From Crossaster papposus (taxonomy: Eukaryota > Echinodermata > Asteroidea > Velatida > Solasteridae), in NCBI GenBank assembly GCA_037893245.1, contig JBAIAA010000094.1, positions 310,001-374,000 of the forward strand: a DNA stretch of 64,000 nucleotides, in the 5' to 3' direction. The translations under genes and the position numbers were made by a program. The notes under the pieces are model-generated. The model was not told the origin of the DNA and searched no databases. It saw only the letters and a list, made by a program, of their open reading frames with translations. This document shows, piece by piece, positions 1 to 10,114 of the stretch; position 1 is the stretch's first letter; every line of letters begins with the position of its first letter.

Positions 1-57
1 ATATAAGTCGAGAAAATTATCCTCATTCGCAGCCATGTTTTCTTATGTGTATCTATG

Positions 58-67
58 TACACGTGTA
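58..67. other. 10-base palindrome with an E-box core (TACACGTGTA)
   Basis: A perfect palindrome with cacgtg at its centre, at monomer bases 58-67, present in most monomers. Class I has catgtg, Y has tacgtg and some C copies have aacgtg. Cacgtg is the core bound by many bHLH proteins. Binding here is not shown. Confidence 0.6.
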
Positions 68-74
68 TTGCCGC

Positions 75-84
75 ATAGGCCTAT
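75..84. other. 10-base palindrome (ATAGGCCTAT)
   Basis: A perfect palindrome at monomer bases 75-84, seven bases after the E-box palindrome and kept in most classes. K-type monomers carry cattggcctatt instead, which breaks the outer pairs. It contains aggcct, the StuI site. Confidence 0.6.
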
Positions 85-97
85 GTCGCCAGTGCCC

Positions 98-110
98 TGA
101 CGCATGAGTC
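98..110 (+). other. bZIP-like half sites tgacg and tgagtc
   Basis: Monomer bases 98-110 read tgacgcatgagtc, two half sites of the kind bound by AP-1 and CRE-type bZIP proteins. They are kept in nearly all monomers. This is a motif resemblance only. Confidence 0.25.
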
Positions 111-168
111 TCACAGTTTGGGTTCTTTCCATTGAGAAATTTGGCAATATTTTGGCTCAGATGTCGAG

Positions 169-177
169 CTGGTGAGT
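169..177 (+). other. Splice-donor-like motif ctg/gtgagt
   Basis: Monomer bases 169-177 fit the eukaryotic donor consensus closely. A pyrimidine-rich stretch ending in cgcag at bases 17-32 resembles an acceptor. A transcript of the + strand would meet both once per monomer. Class X and the P at 31048 read ggagag and lose the donor. Confidence 0.3.
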
Positions 178-190
178 GTCTCTTCATTCT

Positions 191-209
191 CGAACAACGT
201 TGAGGTTCG
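191..209. other. Nested dyad: cgaac / gttcg arms around caacgttg
   Basis: At monomer bases 191-209, five-base arms cgaac and gttcg face each other. An eight-base palindrome caacgttg at 195-202 overlaps the left arm. Class X (aacaagg), Y (aacgctg) and I-prime (gtggagg) lose parts of it. Confidence 0.5.
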
Positions 210-217
210 CAGCTCAA

Positions 218-434
218 ATTTCAGTCGAGAAAATTATCCTCATTCGCAGCCATGTTTTCTTATGTGTATCTATGTACACGTGTATTGCCGCATAGGCCTA
301 TGTCGCCAGTGCCCTGACGCATGAGTCTCACAGTTTGGGTTCTTTCCATTGAAAAATTTGGCAATATTTTGGCTCAGATGTCGACATGGTGAGTGTCTCT
401 TCATTATCGAACAACGTTGAGGTTCGCACCTAAG
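218..434 (+). repeat. Class A monomer
   Basis: This 217-bp copy is marked by ttgaaaaattt, gacatgg, attatcg and a cacctaag end. The ttgaaaaa form occurs only in monomers starting at 218, 1304, 1956, 3042, 4562, 5648, 27791 and 28877, that is in two blocks more than 20 kb apart. A close relative, A', has ttgagaaa and tgccgcc (8036, 18239, 22581, 24535, 30831, 31700). Confidence 0.9.
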
Positions 435-652
435 ATATAAGTCGAACAAATTATCCTCATTCGCAGCCACTTTTTCTTATGTGTATGTTTGTACACGTGT
501 ATTGCCGCATAGGCCTATGCCGCCAGTGGCCTGACGCATGAGTCTCACGGTTTGGGTTTTTTTCCAGTGAGAAGTTTGGCAATATTTTGGCTCAGATGTC
601 GAACTGGTGAGTGTCTCTTCATTCTCGAACAACGTTGAGGTTCGCAGCTCAA
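435..652 (+). repeat. Class P monomer, 218 bp
   Basis: This class carries one extra base in a seven-T run before ccagtgagaagttt, and is also marked by agtcgaac, ccactttt, a gtttgtac step, tgccgcc and gtggcctgac. It differs from class S at about 13 positions. All 29 monomers of 218 bp in the window are this class, for example at 435, 1521, 8253, 12160, 20410, 34956, 44941, 57960 and 62954. The extra base makes it a length marker for higher-order units. Confidence 0.93.
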
Positions 653-869
653 ATATAAGTCGAGAAAATTATCCTCATTCGCAGCCATGTTTTCTTATGT
701 GTATCTATGTACACGTGTATTGCCGCATAGGCCTATGTCGCCAGTGCCCTGACGCATGAGTCTCACAGTTTGGGTTTTTTCCATTAAGAAATTTGGCAAT
801 ATTTTGGCTCAGATGTCGAGATGGTGAGTGTCTCTTCATTCTTGAACAACGTTGAGGTTCGCAGCTAAG
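653..869 (+). repeat. Class F monomer
   Basis: This 217-bp copy has gagatgg and a cagctaag end, leading into a monomer that starts agtcgaaaaaatt. Two sub-forms exist: one with ttaagaaattt and attcttg (here), one with ttgagaaattt and attctcg (for example 3477 and 6083). It almost always precedes class I. Confidence 0.88.
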
Positions 870-1086
870 ATATAAGTCGAAAAAATTATCCTCATTCGCA
901 GCCACCTTTTCTTATGTGTATGTTTGTACATGTGTATTGCCGCATAGGCCTATGCCGCCAGTGCCCTGACGCATGAGTCTCACAGTTTGGGTTCTTTAAA
1001 TAGATACATTTGGCAATATTTTGGCTACGATGTCGAGCTGGTGAGTGTCTCTTCATTCTCGAACAACGTTGAGGTTCGCAGCTCAA
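870..1086 (+). repeat. Class I monomer
   Basis: This 217-bp copy is marked by agtcgaaaaa, ccacctttt, gtttgtac, catgtg in place of cacgtg, tgccgcc, aaatagatacattt and ggctacg. I count 14 differences from class S. The I_R form ends cacctaag (6300, 8688, 16720, 18891, 29529, 32352). A diverged I-prime form with gggcaat and gtggagg lies at 7602, 9773, 11292 and 12595. Confidence 0.9.
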
Positions 1087-1738
1087 ATATAAGTCGAGAA
1101 AATTATCCTCATTCGCAGCCATGTTTTCTTATGTGTATCTATGTACACGTGTATTGCCGCATAGGCCTATGTCGCCAGTGCCCTGACGCATGAGTCTCAC
1201 AGTTTGGGTTCTTTCCATTGAGAAATTTGGCAATATTTTGGCTCCGATGTCGAGCTGGTGAGTGTCTCTTCATTCTCGAACAACGTTGAGGTTCGCAGCT
1301 CAAATATCAGTCGAGAAAATTATCCTCATTCGCAGCCATGTTTTCTTATGTGTATCTATGTACACGTGTATTGCCGCATAGGCCTATGTCGCCAGTGCCC
1401 TGACGCATGAGTCTCACAGTTTGGGTTCTTTCCATTGAAAAATTTGGCAATATTTTGGCTCAGATGTCGACATGGTGAGTGTCTCTTCATTATCGAACAA
1501 CGTTGAGGTTCGCACCTAAGATATAAGTCGAACAAATTATCCTCATTCGCAGCCACTTTTTCTTATGTGTATGTTTGTACACGTGTATTGCCGCATAGGC
1601 CTATGCCGCCAGTGGCCTGACGCATGAGTCTCACGGTTTGGGTTTTTTTCCAGTGAGAAGTTTGGCAATATTTTGGCTCAGATGTCGAGCTGGTGAGTGT
1701 CTCTTCATTCTCGAACAACGTTGAGGTTCGCAGCTCAA

Positions 1739-3476
1739 ATATAAGTCGAGAAAATTATCCTCATTCGCAGCCATGTTTTCTTATGTGTATCTATGTACAC
1801 GTGTATTGCCGCATAGGCCTATGTCGCCAGTGCCCTGACGCATGAGTCTCACAGTTTGGGTTCTTTCCATTGAGAAATTTGGCAATATTTTGGCTCAGAT
1901 GTCGAGCTGGTGAGTGTCTCTTCATTCTCGAACAACGTTGAGGTTCGCAGCTCAAATTTCAGTCGAGAAAATTATCCTCATTCGCAGCCATGTTTTCTTA
2001 TGTGTATCTATGTACACGTGTATTGCCGCATAGGCCTATGTCGCCAGTGCCCTGACGCATGAGTCTCACAGTTTGGGTTCTTTCCATTGAAAAATTTGGC
2101 AATATTTTGGCTCAGATGTCGACATGGTGAGTGTCTCTTCATTATCGAACAACGTTGAGGTTCGCACCTAAGATATAAGTCGAACAAATTATCCTCATTC
2201 GCAGCCACTTTTTCTTATGTGTATGTTTGTACACGTGTATTGCCGCATAGGCCTATGCCGCCAGTGGCCTGACGCATGAGTCTCACGGTTTGGGTTTTTT
2301 TCCAGTGAGAAGTTTGGCAATATTTTGGCTCAGATGTCGAACTGGTGAGTGTCTCTTCATTCTCGAACAACGTTGAGGTTCGCAGCTCAAATATAAGTCG
2401 AGAAAATTATCCTCATTCGCAGCCATGTTTTCTTATGTGTATCTATGTACACGTGTATTGCCGCATAGGCCTATGTCGCCAGTGCCCTGACGCATGAGTC
2501 TCACAGTTTGGGTTTTTTCCATTAAGAAATTTGGCAATATTTTGGCTCAGATGTCGAGATGGTGAGTGTCTCTTCATTCTTGAACAACGTTGAGGTTCGC
2601 AGCTAAGATATAAGTCGAAAAAATTATCCTCATTCGCAGCCACCTTTTCTTATGTGTATGTTTGTACATGTGTATTGCCGCATAGGCCTATGCCGCCAGT
2701 GCCCTGACGCATGAGTCTCACAGTTTGGGTTCTTTAAATAGATACATTTGGCAATATTTTGGCTACGATGTCGAGCTGGTGAGTGTCTCTTCATTCTCGA
2801 ACAACGTTGAGGTTCGCAGCTCAAATATAAGTCGAGAAAATTATCCTCATTCGCAGCCATGTTTTCTTATGTGTATCTATGTACACGTGTATTGCCGCAT
2901 AGGCCTATGTCGCCAGTGCCCTGACGCATGAGTCTCACAGTTTGGGTTCTTTCCATTGAGAAATTTGGCAATATTTTGGCTCCGATGTCGAGCTGGTGAG
3001 TGTCTCTTCATTCTCGAACAACGTTGAGGTTCGCAGCTCAAATATCAGTCGAGAAAATTATCCTCATTCGCAGCCATGTTTTCTTATGTGTATCTATGTA
3101 CACGTGTATTGCCGCATAGGCCTATGTCGCCAGTGCCCTGACGCATGAGTCTCACAGTTTGGGTTCTTTCCATTGAAAAATTTGGCAATATTTTGGCTCA
3201 GATGTCGACATGGTGAGTGTCTCTTCATTATCGAACAACGTTGAGGTTCGCACCTAAGATATAAGTCGAACAAATTATCCTCATTCGCAGCCACTTTTTC
3301 TTATGTGTATGTTTGTACACGTGTATTGCCGCATAGGCCTATGCCGCCAGTGGCCTGACGCATGAGTCTCACGGTTTGGGTTTTTTTCCAGTGAGAAGTT
3401 TGGCAATATTTTGGCTCAGATGTCGAGCTGGTGAGTGTCTCTTCATTCTCGAACAACGTTGAGGTTCGCAGCTCAA
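1739..3476 (+). repeat. 8-monomer unit, copy 2 (1738 bp)
   Basis: This directly adjoins copy 1 and carries the same sub-class marks in the same order. It continues with an F-I pair (3477-3910) that copy 1 lacks, completing the 2172-bp decamer. Confidence 0.88.
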
Positions 3477-3910
3477 ATATAAGTCGAGAAAATTATCCTC
3501 ATTCGCAGCCATGTTTTCTTATGTGTATCTATGTACACGTGTATTGCCGCATAGGCCTATGTCGCCAGTGCCCTGACGCATGAGTCTCACAGTTTGGGTT
3601 CTTTCCATTGAGAAATTTGGCAATATTTTGGCTCAGATGTCGAGATGGTGAGTGTCTCTTCATTCTCGAACAACGTTGAGGTTCGCAGCTAAGATATAAG
3701 TCGAAAAAATTATCCTCATTCGCAGCCACCTTTTCTTATGTGTATGTTTGTACATGTGTATTGCCGCATAGGCCTATGCCGCCAGTGCCCTGACGCATGA
3801 GTCTCACAGTTTGGGTTCTTTAAATAGATACATTTGGCAATATTTTGGCTACGATGTCGAGCTGGTGAGTGTCTCTTCATTCTCGAACAACGTTGAGGTT
3901 CGCAGCTCAA

Positions 3911-4344
3911 ATATAAGTCGAGACAATTATCCTCATTCGCAGCCATGTTTTCTTATGTGTATCTATGTACACGTGTATTGCCGCATAGGCCTATGTCGCC
4001 AGTGCCCTGACGCATGAGTCTCACAGTTTGGGTTTTTTCCATTAAGAAATTTGGCAATATTTTGGCTCAGATGTCGAGATGGTGAGTGTCTCTTCATTCT
4101 TGAACAACGTTGAGGTTCGCAGCTAAGATATAAGTCGAAAAAATTATCCTCATTCGCAGCCACCTTTTCTTATGTGTATGTTTGTACATGTGTATTGCCG
4201 CATAGGCCTATGCCGCCAGTGCCCTGACGCATGAGTCTCACAGTTTGGGTTCTTTAAATAGATACATTTGGCAATATTTTGGCTACGATGTCGAGCTGGT
4301 GAGTGTCTCTTCATTCTCGAACAACGTTGAGGTTCGCAGCTCAA
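3911..4344 (+). repeat. Extra F-I dimer (434 bp)
   Basis: A second F-I pair directly follows the F-I pair at 3477-3910. The preceding I monomer leads into a junction with gagacaatt. The F here has ttaag and attcttg, whereas the F at 3477 has ttgag and attctcg, so the pair was copied from the other decamer phase rather than from its neighbour. Confidence 0.85.
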
Positions 4345-6733
4345 ATATAAGTCGAGAAAATTATCCTCATTCGCAGCCATGTTTTCTTATGTGTATCTAT
4401 GTACACGTGTATTGCCGCATAGGCCTATGTCGCCAGTGCCCTGACGCATGAGTCTCACAGTTTGGGTTCTTTCCATTGAGAAATTTGGCAATATTTTGGC
4501 TCAGATGTCGAGCTGGTGAGTGTCTCTTCATTCTCGAACAACGTTGAGGTTCGCAGCTCAAATTTCAGTCGAGAAAATTATCCTCATTCGCAGCCATGTT
4601 TTCTTATGTGTATCTATGTACACGTGTATTGCCGCATAGGCCTATGTCGCCAGTGCCCTGACGCATGAGTCTCACAGTTTGGGTTCTTTCCATTGAAAAA
4701 TTTGGCAATATTTTGGCTCAGATGTCGACATGGTGAGTGTCTCTTCATTATCGAACAACGTTGAGGTTCGCACCTAAGATATAAGTCGAACAAATTATCC
4801 TCATTCGCAGCCACTTTTTCTTATGTGTATGTTTGTACACGTGTATTGCCGCATAGGCCTATGCCGCCAGTGGCCTGACGCATGAGTCTCACGGTTTGGG
4901 TTTTTTTCCAGTGAGAAGTTTGGCAATATTTTGGCTCAGATGTCGAACTGGTGAGTGTCTCTTCATTCTCGAACAACGTTGAGGTTCGCAGCTCAAATAT
5001 AAGTCGAGAAAATTATCCTCATTCGCAGCCATGTTTTCTTATGTGTATCTATGTACACGTGTATTGCCGCATAGGCCTATGTCGCCAGTGCCCTGACGCA
5101 TGAGTCTCACAGTTTGGGTTTTTTCCATTAAGAAATTTGGCAATATTTTGGCTCAGATGTCGAGATGGTGAGTGTCTCTTCATTCTTGAACAACGTTGAG
5201 GTTCGCAGCTAAGATATAAGTCGAAAAAATTATCCTCATTCGCAGCCACCTTTTCTTATGTGTATGTTTGTACATGTGTATTGCCGCATAGGCCTATGCC
5301 GCCAGTGCCCTGACGCATGAGTCTCACAGTTTGGGTTCTTTAAATAGATACATTTGGCAATATTTTGGCTACGATGTCGAGCTGGTGAGTGTCTCTTCAT
5401 TCTCGAACAACGTTGAGGTTCGCAGCTCAAATATAAGTCGAGAAAATTATCCTCATTCGCAGCCATGTTTTCTTATGTGTATCTATGTACACGTGTATTG
5501 CCGCATAGGCCTATGTCGCCAGTGCCCTGACGCATGAGTCTCACAGTTTGGGTTCTTTCCATTGAGAAATTTGGCAATATTTTGGCTCCGATGTCGAGCT
5601 GGTGAGTGTCTCTTCATTCTCGAACAACGTTGAGGTTCGCAGCTCAAATATCAGTCGAGAAAATTATCCTCATTCGCAGCCATGTTTTCTTATGTGTATC
5701 TATGTACACGTGTATTGCCGCATAGGCCTATGTCGCCAGTGCCCTGACGCATGAGTCTCACAGTTTGGGTTCTTTCCATTGAAAAATTTGGCAATATTTT
5801 GGCTCAGATGTCGACATGGTGAGTGTCTCTTCATTATCGAACAACGTTGAGGTTCGCACCTAAGATATAAGTCGAACAAATTATCCTCATTCGCAGCCAC
5901 TTTTTCTTATGTGTATGTTTGTACACGTGTATTGCCGCATAGGCCTATGCCGCCAGTGGCCTGACGCATGAGTCTCACGGTTTGGGTTTTTTTCCAGTGA
6001 GAAGTTTGGCAATATTTTGGCTCAGATGTCGAGCTGGTGAGTGTCTCTTCATTCTCGAACAACGTTGAGGTTCGCAGCTCAAATATAAGTCGAGAAAATT
6101 ATCCTCATTCGCAGCCATGTTTTCTTATGTGTATCTATGTACACGTGTATTGCCGCATAGGCCTATGTCGCCAGTGCCCTGACGCATGAGTCTCACAGTT
6201 TGGGTTCTTTCCATTGAGAAATTTGGCAATATTTTGGCTCAGATGTCGAGATGGTGAGTGTCTCTTCATTCTCGAACAACGTTGAGGTTCGCAGCTAAGA
6301 TATAAGTCGAAAAAATTATCCTCATTCGCAGCCACCTTTTCTTATGTGTATGTTTGTACATGTGTATTGCCGCATAGGCCTATGCCGCCAGTGCCCTGAC
6401 GCATGAGTCTCACAGTTTGGGTTCTTTAAATAGATACATTTGGCAATATTTTGGCTACGATGTCGAGCTGGTGAGTGTCTCTTCATTCTCGAACAACGTT
6501 GAGGTTCGCACCTAAGATATAAGTCGAGAAAATTATCCTCATTCGCAGCCATGTTTTCTTATGTGTATCTATGTACACGTGTATTGCCGCATAGGCCTAT
6601 GTCGCCAGTGCCCTGACGCATGAGTCTCACAGTTTGGGTTCTTTCCATTGAGAAATTTGGCAATATTTTGGCTCAGATGTCGAGATGGTGAGTGTCTCTT
6701 CATTCTCGAACAACGTTGAGGTTCGCAGCTCAA

Positions 6734-7943
6734 ATATAAGTCTAGAAAATTATCCTCATTCGCAGCCATGTTTTCTTATGTGTATCTATGTACACGTGTA
6801 TTGCCGCATAGGCCTATGTCGCCAGTGCCCTGACGCATGAGTCTCACAGTTTGGGTTCTTTCCATTGAGAAATTTGGCAATATTTTGGCTCAGATGTCGA
6901 GATGGTGAGTGTCTCTTCATTATCAAACAACGTTGAGGTTCGCACCTAAGATATAAGTCGAACAAATTATCCTCATTCGCAGCCATGTTTTCTTATGTGT
7001 ATGTTTGTACACGTGTATTGCCGCATAGGCCTATGTCGCCAGTGCCCTGACGCATGAGTCTCACAGTTTGGGTTCTTTCCATTGAGAAATTTTGCAATAT
7101 TTTGGCTCAGATGTCGAGCTGGTGAGTGTCTCTTCATTCTCGAACAACGTTGAGGTTCGCAGCTCAAATATAAGTCGAGAAAATTATCCTCATTCGCAGC
7201 CATGTTTTCTTATGTGTATCTATGTACACGTGTATTGCCGCATAGGCCTATGTCGCCAGTGCCCTGACGCATGAGTCTCACAGTTTGGGTTCTTTCCATT
7301 GAGACATTTGGCAATATTTTGGCTCAGATGTCGAGATGGTGAGTGTCTCTTCATTCTCGAACAACGTTGAGGTTCGCACCTAAGATATAAGTCGAACAAA
7401 TTATCCTCATTCGCAGCCACCTTTTCTTATGTGTATGTTTGTACACGTGTATTGCCGCATAGGCCTATGCCGCCAGTGGCCTGACGCATGAGTCTCCCAG
7501 TTTGGGTTCTTTCCATTTAGAAATTTGGCAATATTTTGGCTCAGATGTCGAGATGGTGAGTGTCTCTTCATTCTCGAACAACGTTGAGGTTCGCAGCTAA
7601 GATATAAGTCGAAAAAATTATCCTCATTCGCAGCCACCTTTTCTTATGTGTATGTTTGTACATGTGTATTGCCGCATAGGCCTATGCCGCCAGTGCCCTG
7701 ACGCATGAGTCTCACAGTTTGGGTTCTTTAAATAGATAAATTGGGCAATATTTTGGCTACGATGTCGAGCTGGTGAGTGTCTCTTCATTCTCGAACAACG
7801 TGGAGGTTCGCAGCTCAAATATAAGTCGAGAAAATTATCCTCATTCGCAGCCATGTTTTCTTATGTGTATCTATGTACACGTATATTGCCGCATAGGCCT
7901 ATGTCGCCATTGCCCTGACGCATGAGTCTCACAGTTTGGGTTC
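6734..7943 (+). repeat. Duplicated block, copy 1 (offset 2171 bp)
   Basis: This block matches 8905-10114 at a fixed offset of 2171 bp. Shared rare marks are ttttgcaat near 7090, gagacattt, gtctcccag, gggcaatat, aacgtggagg, cgtatattg and gccattgcc. The match stops inside the monomer that starts at 7819. One visible difference inside is atcaaac here against atcgaac in the other copy. Confidence 0.88.
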
Positions 7944-8904
7944 TTTCCATTGAGAAATTTGGCAATATTTCGGCTCAGATGTCGAGATGGTGAGTGTCTC
8001 TTCATTCTCGAACAACGTTGAGGTTCGCACCTAAGATATAAGTCGAGAAAATTATCCTGATTCGCAGCCATGTTTTCTTATGTGTATCTATGTACACGTG
8101 TATTGCCGCATAGGCCTATGCCACCAGTGCCCTGACGCATGAGTCTCACAGTTTGGGTTCTTTCCATTGAGAAATTTGGCAATATTTTGGCTCAGATGTC
8201 GACATGGTGAGTGTCTCTTCATTATCGAACAACGTTGAGGTTCGCACCTAAGATATAAGTCGAACAAATTATCCTCATTCGCAGCCACTTTTTCTTATGT
8301 GTATGTTTGTACACGTGTATTGCCGCATAGGCCTATGCCGCCAGTGGCCTGACGCATGAGTCTCACGGTTTGGGTTTTTTTCCAGTGAGAAGTTTGGCAA
8401 TATTTTGGCTCAGATGTCGAGCTGGTGAGTGTCTCTTCATTCTCGAACAACGTTGAGGTTCGCAGCTCAAATATAAGTCGAGAAAATTATCCTCATTCGC
8501 AGCCATGTTTTCTTATGTGTATCTATGTACACGTGTATTGCCGCATATGCCTATGTCGCCAGTGCCCTGACGCATGAGTCTCACAGTTTGGGTTCTTTCC
8601 ATTGAGAAATTTGGCAATATTTTGGCTCAGATGTCGAGATGGTGAGTGTCTCTTCATTCTCGAACAACGTTGAGGTTCGCAGCTAAGATATAAGTCGAAA
8701 AAATTATCCTCATTTGCAGCCACCTTTTCTTATGTGTATGTTTGTACATGTGTATTGCCGCATAGGCCTATGCCGCCAGTGCCCTGGCGCATGAGTCTCA
8801 CAGTTTGGGTTCTTTAAATAGATACATTTGGCAATATTTTGGCTACGATGTCGAGATGGTGAGTGTCTCTTCATTCTCGAACAACGTTGAGGTTCGCACC
8901 TAAG
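7819..8904 (+). repeat. Q-A'-P-F-I_R block, shared with 31483-32568
   Basis: Five monomers (1086 bp) that share rare changes with 31483-32568 at an offset of 23,664 bases: tgccaccag in A', gcatatgcc in F and catttgcag at the I junction. Differences include gcgcatgag near 8787 and gagatgg in the last monomer here. Confidence 0.85.
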
Positions 8905-10114
8905 ATATAAGTCGAGAAAATTATCCTCATTCGCAGCCATGTTTTCTTATGTGTATCTATGTACACGTGTATTGCCGCATAGGCCTATGTCGCCAGTGCC
9001 CTGACGCATGAGTCTCACAGTTTGGGTTCTTTCCATTGAGAAATTTGGCAATATTTTGGCTCAGATGTCGAGATGGTGAGTGTCTCTTCATTATCGAACA
9101 ACGTTGAGGTTCGCACCTAAGATATAAGTCGAACAAATTATCCTCATTCGCAGCCATGTTTTCTTATGTGTATGTTTGTACACGTGTATTGCCGCATAGG
9201 CCTATGTCGCCAGTGCCCTGACGCATGAGTCTCACAGTTTGGGTTCTTTCCATTGAGAAATTTTGCAATATTTTGGCTCAGATGTCGAGCTGGTGAGTGT
9301 CTCTTCATTCTCGAACAACGTTGAGGTTCGCAGCTCAAATATAAGTCGAGAAAATTATCCTCATTCGCAGCCATGTTTTCTTATGTGTATCTATGTACAC
9401 GTGTATTGCCGCATAGGCCTATGTCGCCAGTGCCCTGACGCATGAGTCTCACAGTTTGGGTTCTTTCCATTGAGACATTTGGCAATATTTTGGCTCAGAT
9501 GTCGAGATGGTGAGTGTCTCTTCATTCTCGAACAACGTTGAGGTTCGCACCTAAGATATAAGTCGAACAAATTATCCTCATTCGCAGCCACCTTTTCTTA
9601 TGTGTATGTTTGTACACGTGTATTGCCGCATAGGCCTATGCCGCCAGTGGCCTGACGCATGAGTCTCCCAGTTTGGGTTCTTTCCATTTAGAAATTTGGC
9701 AATATTTTGGCTCAGATGTCGAGATGGTGAGTGTCTCTTCATTCTCGAACAACGTTGAGGTTCGCAGCTAAGATATAAGTCGAAAAAATTATCCTCATTC
9801 GCAGCCACCTTTTCTTATGTGTATGTTTGTACATGTGTATTGCCGCATAGGCCTATGCCGCCAGTGCCCTGACGCATGAGTCTCACAGTTTGGGTTCTTT
9901 AAATAGATAAATTGGGCAATATTTTGGCTACGATGTCGAGCTGGTGAGTGTCTCTTCATTCTCGAACAACGTGGAGGTTCGCAGCTCAAATATAAGTCGA
10001 GAAAATTATCCTCATTCGCAGCCATGTTTTCTTATGTGTATCTATGTACACGTATATTGCCGCATAGGCCTATGTCGCCATTGCCCTGACGCATGAGTCT
10101 CACAGTTTGGGTTC
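8905..10114 (+). repeat. Duplicated block, copy 2 (offset 2171 bp)
   Basis: This is the partner of 6734-7943. It diverges from its partner within the monomer at 9990, first by gttcgttcc and then by ttttggctc where the partner has ttcggctc. The end of the duplication is therefore inside a monomer. Confidence 0.87.

Larger units (their letters stand above)
1..217 (+). repeat. Representative monomer, class S (standard)
   Basis: This is a full 217-bp copy with 96 G+C bases (44%) and 10 CpG dinucleotides against about 10.6 expected. Diagnostic points are agtcgag at the start, ccatgttt, a ctatgtac step, tgtcgcc, ccattgag, ggctcag, gagctgg, attctcg and a cagctcaa end. Landmarks include two 10-base palindromes near bases 58-84, an 8-base palindrome at 195-202 and a dyad around it. 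The start of the repeat is arbitrary. Some class differences run across the chosen border, so the natural unit may be phased differently. Confidence 0.95.
1..1738 (+). repeat. 8-monomer unit, copy 1 (1738 bp)
   Basis: S-A-P-F-I-S-A-P. The next 1738 bases (1739-3476) repeat this unit, and I saw no difference on reading. A third copy lies at 4345-6082. Marks shared in phase are gaactgg in the first P, gagctgg in the second, and ggctccg only in the second S. Confidence 0.88.
1..6516 (+). repeat. Pentamer HOR block S-A-P-F-I (1086 bp), 30 monomers
   Basis: The order S-A-P-F-I recurs at 1, 1739, 2825, 4345 and 5431, each 1086 bp. It is interrupted by a three-monomer partial unit S-A-P at 1087-1738 and an F-I dimer at 3911-4344. 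Alternate pentamers carry their own marks: one has ggctcag in S, a tttcag junction after it and gaactgg in P; the other has ggctccg, atatcag and gagctgg. A 2172-bp decamer is therefore the next level up (1739-3910 and 4345-6516). Confidence 0.92.

Noticed and set aside
22-22. Naming a species or satellite family from the monomer
   Set aside because: I do not recognise the sequence, and base composition and CpG content alone do not decide it.
1-217. The monomer itself as an old internal duplication (ttcgcag, gtcgag and atgtcg each occur twice)
   Set aside because: The spacings of these short pairs disagree (180, 157 and others), so they do not align two halves. Chance is enough.
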